Source: Leucobacter sp. Psy1
Lineage (GTDB): Bacteria; Actinomycetota; Actinomycetes; Actinomycetales; Microbacteriaceae
Direction of reading: 5' to 3'
Length of the DNA stretch: 64,000 nucleotides
NCBI RefSeq assembly: GCF_020096995.1
Contig: NZ_CP083692.1
Span: 2,666,001-2,730,000 of the forward strand
Shown: one piece after another, positions 35,807 through 43,382 of the stretch
Layout: each line of letters starts with the position of its first letter
Numbering within the stretch: the stretch's first letter is position 1
Position numbers and translations under genes: made by a program
Notes under the pieces: model-generated
What the model saw: the letters and a program-made list of their open reading frames with translations, nothing else
Told to the model about the DNA's origin: nothing
Databases searched by the model: none

Positions 35807-36239
35807 GCGCCCGCCGCAGCGCCGTACTCGACGTGTGCGCGGTGTACGGGAAGTAGACGACCTCGACCCCCACCGCCGAGAACTCCCGCTCGAGCCGGAT
35901 GCCCTTCTCCGTACCGCGCCAGTCGTCACCCTTGAAGAAGTGGGTGAAACCGACTTCCCGCCACACGTCGATCTTGTTCGGGACCTCCTCGACGAAGACC
36001 TCGTCGACGAAGCTGATGTGGCTGACGATCTCAGCGCGCTCGTGCGTCGGGATGAACGGTTCGACGCCCTTCACGAGGCGCAGCATCTCATCGCTCACCA
36101 CCCCGGCGATGAGCACGTCGCAGCGTTGTTTCGCGTGCTTCAGCAGGTTGAGGTGCCCGATGTGGAAGAGGTCGAATGCGCCCGCCGCATACCCGATGCG
36201 CTGCGCTCCCTGGCGCACGACGCCTTCCTGCCGCATCAC
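35769..36239 (-). CDS. Cytidylyltransferase-like nucleotidyltransferase (TagD/RfaE family)
   Basis: A 156-residue nucleotidyltransferase with the N-terminal GAFDLFHIGHLNLLKHAK signature (HIGH motif) and the substrate-binding HFFKGDDWRGTEKG. The C-terminal motif reads TSSTALR where glycerol-3-phosphate cytidylyltransferases have RTxGxSTT. It should join CTP (or ATP) to a small phosphorylated alcohol or sugar. The GTG at 36239 overlaps the preceding stop (GTGA) and has GGAG seven bases upstream; an ATG follows at 36236. As last gene of the polyprenyl-transferase operon it probably supplies an activated precursor for a surface polymer. Confidence 0.82.
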   Translation of the reverse strand: MMRQEGVVRQGAQRIGYAAGAFDLFHIGHLNLLKHAKQRCDVLIAGVVSDEMLRLVKGVEPFIPTHERAEIVSHISFVDEVFVEEVPNKIDVWREVGFTHFFKGDDWRGTEKGIRLEREFSAVGVEVVYFPYTAHTSSTALRRALTAVSGAQAMGS

Positions 36240-36505
36240 GGCTCGACTCCGACCTGCCGGGCATCGCCCGACGCCGGAACGAAGAAGGCCTCACCGGTGC
36301 TGCGGGACCGCAGTCGACTTGCGTGCACAGCGAACGCGAGAAACAGCGCAGAGGCGAGGGGAAGCGCCAGTGCGACTGCCGCCCCGGTGAGGCCGGTCTG
36401 AAACCCGATCGGCGGAACGCCGCCGATCGGAAGATATGGGTGGGTGGCGGCGTGGATCCCGTCGATGCGGGCGCCGGTGCAGGCGGGAGGGACGACGAAG
36501 GTCAT
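36236..36505 (-). CDS. Small single-span membrane protein of unknown function
   Basis: An 89-residue predicted protein that I do not recognise. After a short N-terminus (MTFVVPPACTGARIDG) it has LPIGGVPPIGF, then one hydrophobic segment (TGAAVALALPLASALFLAFA), then Arg-rich HASRLRSRS and a short tail. The ATG at 36505 shares a base with the transferase stop (TGATG) and GGGAG lies eight bases upstream. The stop overlaps the cytidylyltransferase start. Coupling to both neighbours makes real translation likely. The LPxxG-hydrophobic-Arg order faintly recalls a sortase sorting signal, but it is too short and lacks a secreted domain. Confidence 0.6.
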   Translation of the reverse strand: MTFVVPPACTGARIDGIHAATHPYLPIGGVPPIGFQTGLTGAAVALALPLASALFLAFAVHASRLRSRSTGEAFFVPASGDARQVGVEP

Positions 36506-38001
36506 CAGTACGCTCCCTTCGGATGAAACATGACTCTGGCGGTGCGCCACATGATCTGAAGGTCCTGCATGAGGGACCAGTTCTCGACGTAGCTGAGATC
36601 GAGACGCACGCTCTGCTCCCAGGTCAGATCACTGCGCCCGCTCACCTGCCAGAGGCCGGTGATCCCCGGCTTGATGTACAGCCGGCGGTACACCGTCCCG
36701 TCGTAGCTCGTCACCTCGTCGGGGAGCGGCGGGCGAGGGCCGACCACGCTCATGTCCCCGGTGAGCACGTTCCAGAACTGGGGCAGCTCATCGAGCGACA
36801 GACGCCGCAGCGTGCGACCGACGCGAGTCACTCGCGGATCCTCACGCATCTTGAAGAGCGGACCCGATCCCTCGTTCTGCGCGAGCAACTCTGCTCGGCG
36901 AGCCTCGGCATCGACGTGCATGGTACGGAACTTGAGCATCCGGAACCGCTCCCCGTCACGACCGACACGGTCCTGCCAGAAGAGCACCGGCCCGCTGGAA
37001 TCGAGCTTGATGCAGAGCGCCACCACCGGGGCGATCAGCGCGATGGCCCCGAGCGCCGCACTCGCGACGACGATGTCGAGAGCGCGCTTGAGCAGGTGCT
37101 GTCCGCCCTCATAACGCGGAATCTTGATCTGCAGCAGCGGCAGTCCGTCGATGGGGCGGAAGGAGATCCTGGGTCCCACCACATCGGTGACGCGGTGCGA
37201 GAGCACGAGCTCGGACGCCGTCCCCTCGAGTTGCCAGCTAAGCGCCTTCACGTAGTTCGGCGAATTCGCCGGGAGACTCGCGATGATGATCTTGTCCGCC
37301 CCGATGCGCGCCGCCGTCGCCGCAACCGTCTCGGGCTCACCGAACACCGGGTAGTCGGTCTCGCCGACCGTCAGCACGCGCCGCGCGCCGGACGACGACG
37401 CATCCCCCATGAGTGCGGCGCCCCGCTCGTCTGCGCCGAAGAGGCTCACCCCCACGACGAAGATCGCATTCTCTCCGCCTTCGCGCAGCGCGCCGAGCAC
37501 ATACCGCGCATCGTCTTCCGTGCCGACCACGAGAGTGCGGCTCAGGAGGCGGCCCCGAAGACGCTGACGGCGCAGCCACTTCCGCCACAGCCAGCGTCCG
37601 AGCAGCACGCCTCCCGTGCCGAGCGGCGCGACGACGATGATGAGCAGCCTGAGGTCGATCCAGTCGACCAAGCTGCCGACGAGAGCGAAAACACCGAGGG
37701 CGAGCCCGCTGGCGTGTACGACGCCGCGGTACTCCGCGACGCCTGCGCCCATGATCCCGGCGTCCCGCGTGCGGAGCGCCGCGAGCATCGCGAACCACAC
37801 GACTCCGAGCACGCCGGCCTGCGCTGCGGATGCAGCGTCGCCACCCGCCAGGAGGACCACCGCAGCACCGACCGCCGATACCGCGAAGACGATGGCGGCA
37901 TCGGTGCCCACCAGACGCGAGTGGTATCGGCGCTCCCAGCGCCTGCGGTACTCCAGCGCGGGAGTGGCTCTGGGAGTCAGAACCTCGGTGATTGAACGCA
38001 A
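36505..38001 (-). CDS. Polyprenyl glycosylphosphotransferase (WcaJ/CpsE-type)
   Basis: A 498-residue membrane enzyme that transfers a sugar-1-phosphate to undecaprenyl phosphate, the first step of exopolysaccharide or cell-wall glycopolymer synthesis. It has four N-terminal membrane segments, a CoA-binding-like middle domain, another segment and the C-terminal bacterial sugar transferase domain (from about 300). That domain shows LKRALDIVVASAALGAIAL, FWQDRVGRDGERFRMLKFRTM, LRRLSLDELPQFWNVLTGDMSVVGPRPPLP in part and GITGLWQVSGRSDL. The start is TTG at 38001 with GAGGGG five bases upstream. A TACCAT -10-like element (38035-38040, minus strand) and a 20-bp operator lie upstream. Confidence 0.9.
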   Translation of the reverse strand: MRSITEVLTPRATPALEYRRRWERRYHSRLVGTDAAIVFAVSAVGAAVVLLAGGDAASAAQAGVLGVVWFAMLAALRTRDAGIMGAGVAEYRGVVHASGLALGVFALVGSLVDWIDLRLLIIVVAPLGTGGVLLGRWLWRKWLRRQRLRGRLLSRTLVVGTEDDARYVLGALREGGENAIFVVGVSLFGADERGAALMGDASSSGARRVLTVGETDYPVFGEPETVAATAARIGADKIIIASLPANSPNYVKALSWQLEGTASELVLSHRVTDVVGPRISFRPIDGLPLLQIKIPRYEGGQHLLKRALDIVVASAALGAIALIAPVVALCIKLDSSGPVLFWQDRVGRDGERFRMLKFRTMHVDAEARRAELLAQNEGSGPLFKMREDPRVTRVGRTLRRLSLDELPQFWNVLTGDMSVVGPRPPLPDEVTSYDGTVYRRLYIKPGITGLWQVSGRSDLTWEQSVRLDLSYVENWSLMQDLQIMWRTARVMFHPKGAY

Positions 38002-38034
38002 CTTTACCCCTCAGATGCAGCGATCGGATGCCTC

Positions 38035-38088
38035 ATGGTAGGGAGGAGGATCCGGGGCGATGGGGGAAGTTACGCAAGCCGTACGTAG
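38035..38088 (-). promoter_or_regulatory. Promoter and candidate LuxR-type operator of the glycosylphosphotransferase operon
   Basis: The 20-bp site GTTACG-N8-ACGTAG (38069-38088, with core inverted repeat TACG-N9-CGTA) precedes a -10-like TACCAT (38040 to 38035, minus strand). The site and spacing are the same as in the promoter of the regulator gene at 40856-40875: in both, 28 bases separate the site from the hexamer. The regulator encoded at 38118-40760 is the obvious candidate binder. Confidence 0.6.
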
Positions 38089-38117
38089 AGCAGTTCATGC
38101 CAGGCATCGCGCGGCAG

Positions 38118-40760
38118 TCAGGCGGGGACGCGGCCGTTCCGGAAGAAGGCGCGGAGCTCGTCGCGGTTCGTCGTTCCGAGCTTCGTGAAGACGTGTCGCA
38201 GGTGGGTCTCGACCGTGCGTGTGGAGAGGTGGAATCGCTCCGCGATCCATCGACTCGAGTAGCCGAGCGCCGCGTGGAGCGCGATCTCGCGCTCTCTGGC
38301 GGAGAGGAGCGAGGTGCGCGGAAGCGGCAGCCACACCCCGAGGTCGGCGAGCAATCGGGTGGCCGGACTCTCCCATGCCGGGGTGCCCGCCGCAATCTCT
38401 TCGAAGTACGCCAGCAGCGCGTCGCCCATAGGCGCGTCAACGCCGGGAGCGATCGCTCGCACGCGCGACAACTGGGCCTGCTCGATGCGCCCCTCGGCGG
38501 TGGCGACCACGCGAAGCGCGCGCAGTTCGACGAGCGGCAGCGACTCCGCCGCCGCCCACGCGGCGAGTCGCGCAGCGTGATCTCCGGCGTCGGGATCCCC
38601 GTTCCACTGGCGCGCCTCGACCGTCAGCAGTCGCACCAGACCGCGAATCATCTGCCCGGTGCCCGGCTGCGCGACCTCGGCGGCCCGAATGGCTCGCCGC
38701 GCGCTCTCGCGCTCTCCGAGCGCCGCATCAGCGAGAGCGAGGATCGCGGCCGAGAGCGGGCGCATGCCGAACCCGTCGTGCTTCGCCAATCGGTCGCGCA
38801 CCCGGGCGGCGCGCTGCGCGGCCTCGCGCCACTTCCCGTCGTTGAGCGCGAGCATCGCCAGCCCGTTCTCGATGAACCCGGTCTGGTTCAGATCGGTGAT
38901 GGCCCGCTGCTGCAGCCCTTCGATCGTCTCGCGCGCTGCTTCCGTAGCCCCCGAGAAGAGGTGCGCGACGCAGGTCACGAGCGTGAGGAGGTCGGCGACA
39001 TGGTGTTGCGCCCGCTCTCCGAGCACGGCGAACATGCGCGCCTCATCGGCGACCTGGATCGCATCGCCGAAGCGGCCCTGCTGCACCAGGACGAGCGCGG
39101 ACATCACCCGCGCGTTGCCCCGCACCCACTCCAGCTGCATGCGCCCGAGCGGCTCGATGGCCGGGCACTCGCGCATCGCCCGGGAAAGCTGCCCCGTCCG
39201 ACCGAAGAGCTGCGCTCTGGCCGTCACGATCATCTCCCGAGAGAGTTCATCGTCGGCATCGACCTCCTGATCGAGTCTGGAGATGATCTGGAACGCCTGA
39301 CCGTACTGCTCCTGGTCGAGCGTGAGGTGCGTCACGAGTTCGAGGTGCAGGGAGACCCGCAGGGCCGGAGGGAGATCATCGACATCGTCGCGGCGCAGCA
39401 CTCCCCGAATCACCTCGGCGGAGGAGAGCAGCGCGTCTCGATCGCCGAGCAAGCGGGACGACTGGCTCGCACGGGAAGCCGCCACGGCGACCTCCCGCGG
39501 TGATGCCTCCGGGTGCGCCGCGATCGCCAGAGCCACCCGCATGGAGAACTTCAGGTCTCGGCCTCCGCTGAGATAGGCGAGCGCACCGGTCAACCAGGTG
39601 AGGGGCATCGGCTGCATCGCTTCGAGTCCGAGCGACACGAGTCGCAGGAGACGCTGCGGCGAACCCGTCGGATCCTCGCCGCCCAGATCGCTGAGCAGCG
39701 CCTGGTAGAAGTCCTCGCTGATCCGCATCCGCTGCGTCTGGAGGAGTCGACTCGTCAGCGCCTGTGCGAGCAGCGGGTGACTCACGGTGAGCGCCGTCTC
39801 ACCAGTGGGCTGGCGACGAGCCACGACGAAGCCGAGGGACTGGAGCGACGCGAGGTGCTCGGTGTTCAGGTTCTTCAGCAGTACCGTCTCCGAAACGGGT
39901 TCGGCGAGCGCCACCGCCTCGAGCGTCAGCAGCTCGTCCGCGGTACAGGTGTCACTCAGATACGCGAAGAACTCCTCGGGCACTCCGTCGTAGCCGGTCT
40001 CCTCCCAGAGCATTCCCCGGTCGCGTTTCACGAGCCCCTGCCGGTCGAGCGCGAGTGCTAGCACGGAGAGGGAGTGCACATTCCCGCCCGTGATGGCGTA
40101 CCACCGCCGCAGCGTCTCAAACTCGACCCGTTCGCCCTCGAGCAGGCGCGAGAGCAGCACCGCCGCCTCAGCGTGGGTGAGCGGGCCGACGCCGATCCGC
40201 TGAACTCGCGGGTGGCGCACCATCCGCTCGGCTGCACCGCTCAGGCGCCGCGCCGTGGCGATCACTCGGACACCGCCGGATCGAGCGAGGCTCTCGAGCA
40301 CCTGACCCGTGGCCGCAGCATACCGGTCGATGGACGGCGCCACGATGACCGGCTCTGCTCCCTCGGCGGCGTCCGCTTCGATGAGCTCGAGTACGCGGCG
40401 CGCGAGGCTCGCGTTGGATCCGTGACCGTGCCCCGACGACACCGAGGCCACTCCGGAGAACAGGTCGGGGAAGACCTCGCCGAAGATCTCGGTCGGCGGT
40501 GCCTGCTCACCGACCGGTGACGGCAGCAGAATGACATCCGTTGCCGTGTCACCCGCGTCGGCGAGCGCGTACGCGGCTTCCTCCGCAAGACGGGTCTTGC
40601 CACTCCCCGGCTCCCCGAACAGCAGCACCGAGGAGCCGGATGGGGTCATCGCCTCGACCACACGTTCGAGTCGGTCGGGGGCGCACTCCGCCGCACTCAC
40701 CCAGCCGCTCTGCTCCTCGCCGTTGCGCCGAAGAGAGACACCTTGTTCCTGCGCCTTCAT
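38118..40760 (-). CDS. Large ATPase LuxR-family regulator (LAL/MalT-type)
   Basis: A protein of about 880 residues: an N-terminal AAA/STAND ATPase with P-loop FGEPGSGKT (about 48-56), a long helical repeat region, and a C-terminal LuxR helix-turn-helix. The last contains LSAREREIALHAALGYSSRW and RFHLSTRTVETHLRHVFTKL. Such proteins integrate a signal through ATP binding and activate transcription. The frame is open to 40826, but that ATG lies inside a -10-like TATGAT (40822-40827, minus strand), so the ATG at 40760 is preferred despite a weak ribosome site. Its own promoter and that of the downstream glycosylphosphotransferase operon share a 20-bp site, suggesting autoregulation and control of surface-polymer synthesis. 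Confidence 0.85.
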   Translation of the reverse strand: MKAQEQGVSLRRNGEEQSGWVSAAECAPDRLERVVEAMTPSGSSVLLFGEPGSGKTRLAEEAAYALADAGDTATDVILLPSPVGEQAPPTEIFGEVFPDLFSGVASVSSGHGHGSNASLARRVLELIEADAAEGAEPVIVAPSIDRYAAATGQVLESLARSGGVRVIATARRLSGAAERMVRHPRVQRIGVGPLTHAEAAVLLSRLLEGERVEFETLRRWYAITGGNVHSLSVLALALDRQGLVKRDRGMLWEETGYDGVPEEFFAYLSDTCTADELLTLEAVALAEPVSETVLLKNLNTEHLASLQSLGFVVARRQPTGETALTVSHPLLAQALTSRLLQTQRMRISEDFYQALLSDLGGEDPTGSPQRLLRLVSLGLEAMQPMPLTWLTGALAYLSGGRDLKFSMRVALAIAAHPEASPREVAVAASRASQSSRLLGDRDALLSSAEVIRGVLRRDDVDDLPPALRVSLHLELVTHLTLDQEQYGQAFQIISRLDQEVDADDELSREMIVTARAQLFGRTGQLSRAMRECPAIEPLGRMQLEWVRGNARVMSALVLVQQGRFGDAIQVADEARMFAVLGERAQHHVADLLTLVTCVAHLFSGATEAARETIEGLQQRAITDLNQTGFIENGLAMLALNDGKWREAAQRAARVRDRLAKHDGFGMRPLSAAILALADAALGERESARRAIRAAEVAQPGTGQMIRGLVRLLTVEARQWNGDPDAGDHAARLAAWAAAESLPLVELRALRVVATAEGRIEQAQLSRVRAIAPGVDAPMGDALLAYFEEIAAGTPAWESPATRLLADLGVWLPLPRTSLLSAREREIALHAALGYSSRWIAERFHLSTRTVETHLRHVFTKLGTTNRDELRAFFRNGRVPA

Positions 40761-40821
40761 GGTCCCCACACTCACTTCGCAGAGGTCGCGCACTCCGCTG
40801 TGCGCGACTCCTCGTGAGTGG

Positions 40822-40875
40822 ATCATATCCCCGGCCAGGAACGCCCAAGCCGTGAGTTACGTGTTCTTCACGTAG
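40822..40875 (-). promoter_or_regulatory. Promoter and candidate autoregulatory operator of the LuxR-type regulator
   Basis: GTTACG-N8-ACGTAG (40856-40875), containing the perfect inverted repeat TACGTG-N5-CACGTA (40858-40874), precedes a -10-like TATGAT (40827 to 40822, minus strand). The same 12 fixed bases and the same spacing occur upstream of the glycosylphosphotransferase gene. The site also lies about 90 bp upstream of the divergent GNAT promoter. Confidence 0.6.
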
Positions 40876-40975
40876 GTGTTTTCCACCCAGTATTCCCGAT
40901 CGCCGAGCATCACAATCATGTGACAGCGCCGGGGAACCGTTGGTGATTCACGGCTGCGCGGCTAGCCTGTCTAAC

Positions 40976-41428
40976 ATGAGCGAGCTACGACTGGAAGAAC
41001 TGTCAGCGGCGACGATCGTGCACGTGAACGCGCTCGGTTTGAAACCGGGGCAGGAGCAGTTCATCACGCCCGTCTCTTACGCGGCGGCAGCCGCAGTCAC
41101 CCCTCCGGAGTCCGCGTGGCAGCGCGTCGTGCTGCGCGGTGACCGCGTTGTCGGCTTCATCCACGCGAACTTCGACCCCGAGGCGACGCAGGAGGAGTTC
41201 CGCGCCGCGCTCTGGCGGATCAACGTTGACGCCGACGAGCAGGGCTCCGGTATCGGGTCGTTCGCCGTGGACGCGCTGGTGCAGGAGGCGCGCCGTCGCG
41301 GCGTGGAGCGCCTCACGGTGCTCTGGGAACGGGGTGAGGACGGCCCTGAGGGCTTCTTCCTGAGGCAGGGGTTCGCTCCCGTCGGCGAGACGCCGTACGG
41401 AGAGGTCATCGGGGCGATCGAGGTCTGA
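40976..41428 (+). CDS. GNAT-family N-acetyltransferase
   Basis: A 150-residue acetyl-CoA-dependent acetyltransferase with the acetyl-CoA loop DADEQGSGIGSFAVDALV (motif A, about 85-102), an upstream strand VVGFIHANFDP and a C-terminal FFLRQGFAPVGE strand typical of GNAT motif B. It resembles BltD/PaiA-like polyamine or small-molecule acetyltransferases, but the acceptor cannot be assigned. TAGCCT (40963-40968) ends seven bases before the ATG with no ribosome site, indicating a leaderless transcript. It is divergent from the LuxR-type regulator. Confidence 0.85.
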   Translation: MSELRLEELSAATIVHVNALGLKPGQEQFITPVSYAAAAAVTPPESAWQRVVLRGDRVVGFIHANFDPEATQEEFRAALWRINVDADEQGSGIGSFAVDALVQEARRRGVERLTVLWERGEDGPEGFFLRQGFAPVGETPYGEVIGAIEV

Positions 41429-41441
41429 GCCCACCCCATGG

Positions 41442-41460
41442 ATACCCCTCGGGGGTGTAT
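41442..41460 (+). promoter_or_regulatory. CsoR-type operator and leaderless promoter
   Basis: ATACCCCTCGGGGGTGTAT, a near-palindrome with the C/G-tract core typical of CsoR-family operators. It runs into TATGAT (41458-41463), which ends six bases before the csoR ATG at 41470. The regulator therefore very likely represses its own gene. Confidence 0.78.
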
Positions 41461-41469
41461 GATGCAGCC

Positions 41470-41775
41470 ATGGAAACGGCAGCGGACGCCCCCGTGGGGC
41501 ACGGGTACGTCAACCACAAGGACGACCTCCTGAAGCGACTGCGACGCGCCGAGGGGCAGGTTCGCGGGATCCAGCGCATGGTCGAAGAAGACACGTACTG
41601 CATCGACATCCTGACCCAGGTGTCCGCGGCGACGAAAGCACTGGAGCGCGTCGCGCTGGCGTTGCTCGACGACCACCTGAGCCACTGCGTCGCCGAAGCC
41701 GCCGAAGCAGGTGGAACGATGTCGCAGGAGAAACTGAAAGAGGCGTCGAACGCCATCGCGCGTCTCGTCGGCTAG
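41470..41775 (+). CDS. csoR: CsoR-family metal-sensing repressor
   Basis: A 101-residue all-helical repressor of the CsoR/RcnR (DUF156) family. The Cu(I) ligands are C44, H69 and C73 (YCIDIL and DDHLSHC), with the same spacing as C36, H61 and C65 of Mycobacterium tuberculosis CsoR, so copper sensing is expected. The ATG at 41470 is chosen over the in-frame GTG at 41455, which lies inside the operator. TATGAT ends six bases before the ATG, giving a leaderless transcript. No copper ATPase or chaperone gene is next to it; the downstream gene is a convergent amino-acid permease, so its metal-export targets, if any, must lie elsewhere. Confidence 0.92.
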   Translation: METAADAPVGHGYVNHKDDLLKRLRRAEGQVRGIQRMVEEDTYCIDILTQVSAATKALERVALALLDDHLSHCVAEAAEAGGTMSQEKLKEASNAIARLVG

Positions 41776-41786
41776 CGCCTCGCCCG

Positions 41787-43301
41787 TCAGTCCTCGTCGG
41801 GAACGAGTACCGGTGTGTCCCGGTTCAGGCTCTCGCCGCGGAAGAAGGGGCGCGAGTTCGGTCGCAGCCACCAGATGCCCATGAGCACGAATCCGGCCAG
41901 AATCGCTCCCACACCGACGACGAAAGCCCCACCGATTCCGAGCAGCACCGTTTCGCTGTAGTCGGTGCTGATCATGTCGATCGCCGACTGGACGAAGGCG
42001 TAGCCGAGCATGAGCCCGCCGAGCGCAGGGAAGATGCCCCGCATCCAGAGGTTCCTCGCACTGTCACGGAGCGTCGCTCGGAAGTACCACACGCACGAGA
42101 ACGAGGTGATGGCGTAATAGAGGGCCACCGCGAGGCCCATCGAGGTGAGAGAGTCGGCGAGCACATCCTCGGAGATGATCGACATCGAGACGTAGTAGAC
42201 GATCGCGGCCGCGCCCATGACGGTGGTCGAGAACCACGGCGTCTTGAACTTCGGGTGCAGCTCGGAGAATTTCGCCGGGAGCGCTTTGTAGACCGCCATC
42301 GACAACGTGCCTCGAGCCGTGGGCAGGATGGTGGTCTGCGTCGATGAAGCCGCCGAGAGCATGACGCCGAGCAGCAGGAACCAACCCCATGGCCCGAACA
42401 GGACGCCACCGAGCACCGAGAACACGTCGTCGAGGTTCTCCGGATTCGTGAGCCCGGTCCCCGTGTCGCCGAACCCGGCGAACATCATCACCGCGACCGA
42501 GACGCCGACGTAGGCCACGATGAGCACGGCGATGCTCGAGAGGGCGGCCCGTGCGGGGGTCTTCCGCGGGTTCTTGGTCTCCTCATTGAGGGCGAGGCAG
42601 GTGTCCCACCCCCAGTAGATGAAGAGCGCCAGCAGCACCGCCTCCATGAAGCCCGACCAGGAGGTCAGTTCAGCGGGGTTGAACCAGTGCCAGTCGAAGG
42701 CGACCGAGTCGGGGTTCGCACCCGACAGGGCGTTCACCAGGGCGAGGCCTCCGAAGAGCGCCATCGCGAGCATCTGAATCGCCATGAGCACCATCTGCAG
42801 GCGCTCGCCGATCTGCACCCCGATCGTACTGATGAAGGTCATGAGCGCCATGAAGACGACCGACGTCACGACGACGATGACCCGGTCGTCCGCGAACTCC
42901 TCATTGCCGAGCAGTAACCAGAAATACTGCCCAGTGATCTCGCCGACGTTCGCGAGCACCATGACGGACGCCACCGCCACCGACCAGCCACCGATCCACC
43001 CCGTCACCGGCCCGAACGCCTTCGTGCCCCACACGAACGTGGTGCCGCAATCTGGCGCTTCCCGGTTGAGCTCTTGATACGCGAACGCGGCGAACACCAT
43101 GGGTACGCACGCCACGATGAACACGAGGGGAGCTTGCGCACCGACGGCGAGGATCACGTATCCGAGAGTCGCAGCAAGCGAGTAGAGGGGCGCGGTCGAC
43201 GCGAGTCCGATGACCGTCGATCCGACGACGCCGAGCGCGCCGGAGTTCAGGCCCTTGCCGACATCGACACGGGCCGGTTCGCTGCTGGTCTCCTGCGACA
43301 T
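41787..43301 (-). CDS. APC-superfamily amino acid permease
   Basis: A 504-residue cytoplasmic-membrane transporter with about twelve hydrophobic segments. The APC start GVVGSTVIGLASTAPLYSLA contains the substrate-binding loop of segment 1, and segment 3 has GWIGGWSVAVASVMVLANVG. The conserved LYIYWGWDTCLALNEETKNP-like stretch near residue 240 reads IYWGWDTCLALNEETKNPRK. It probably imports an amino acid or amine; the substrate is not readable. It stands as a single gene, convergent with csoR and 81 bp downstream of the next gene's stop. Confidence 0.88.
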   Translation of the reverse strand: MSQETSSEPARVDVGKGLNSGALGVVGSTVIGLASTAPLYSLAATLGYVILAVGAQAPLVFIVACVPMVFAAFAYQELNREAPDCGTTFVWGTKAFGPVTGWIGGWSVAVASVMVLANVGEITGQYFWLLLGNEEFADDRVIVVVTSVVFMALMTFISTIGVQIGERLQMVLMAIQMLAMALFGGLALVNALSGANPDSVAFDWHWFNPAELTSWSGFMEAVLLALFIYWGWDTCLALNEETKNPRKTPARAALSSIAVLIVAYVGVSVAVMMFAGFGDTGTGLTNPENLDDVFSVLGGVLFGPWGWFLLLGVMLSAASSTQTTILPTARGTLSMAVYKALPAKFSELHPKFKTPWFSTTVMGAAAIVYYVSMSIISEDVLADSLTSMGLAVALYYAITSFSCVWYFRATLRDSARNLWMRGIFPALGGLMLGYAFVQSAIDMISTDYSETVLLGIGGAFVVGVGAILAGFVLMGIWWLRPNSRPFFRGESLNRDTPVLVPDED

Positions 43302-43382
43302 GAGCGTCTCCTGGGGGTGGGTTCCGAGGTGTGCTCCGCAAGCATATCCTCGGTTCGGGAGTCGAGGAACGGTGCGGTCGTG

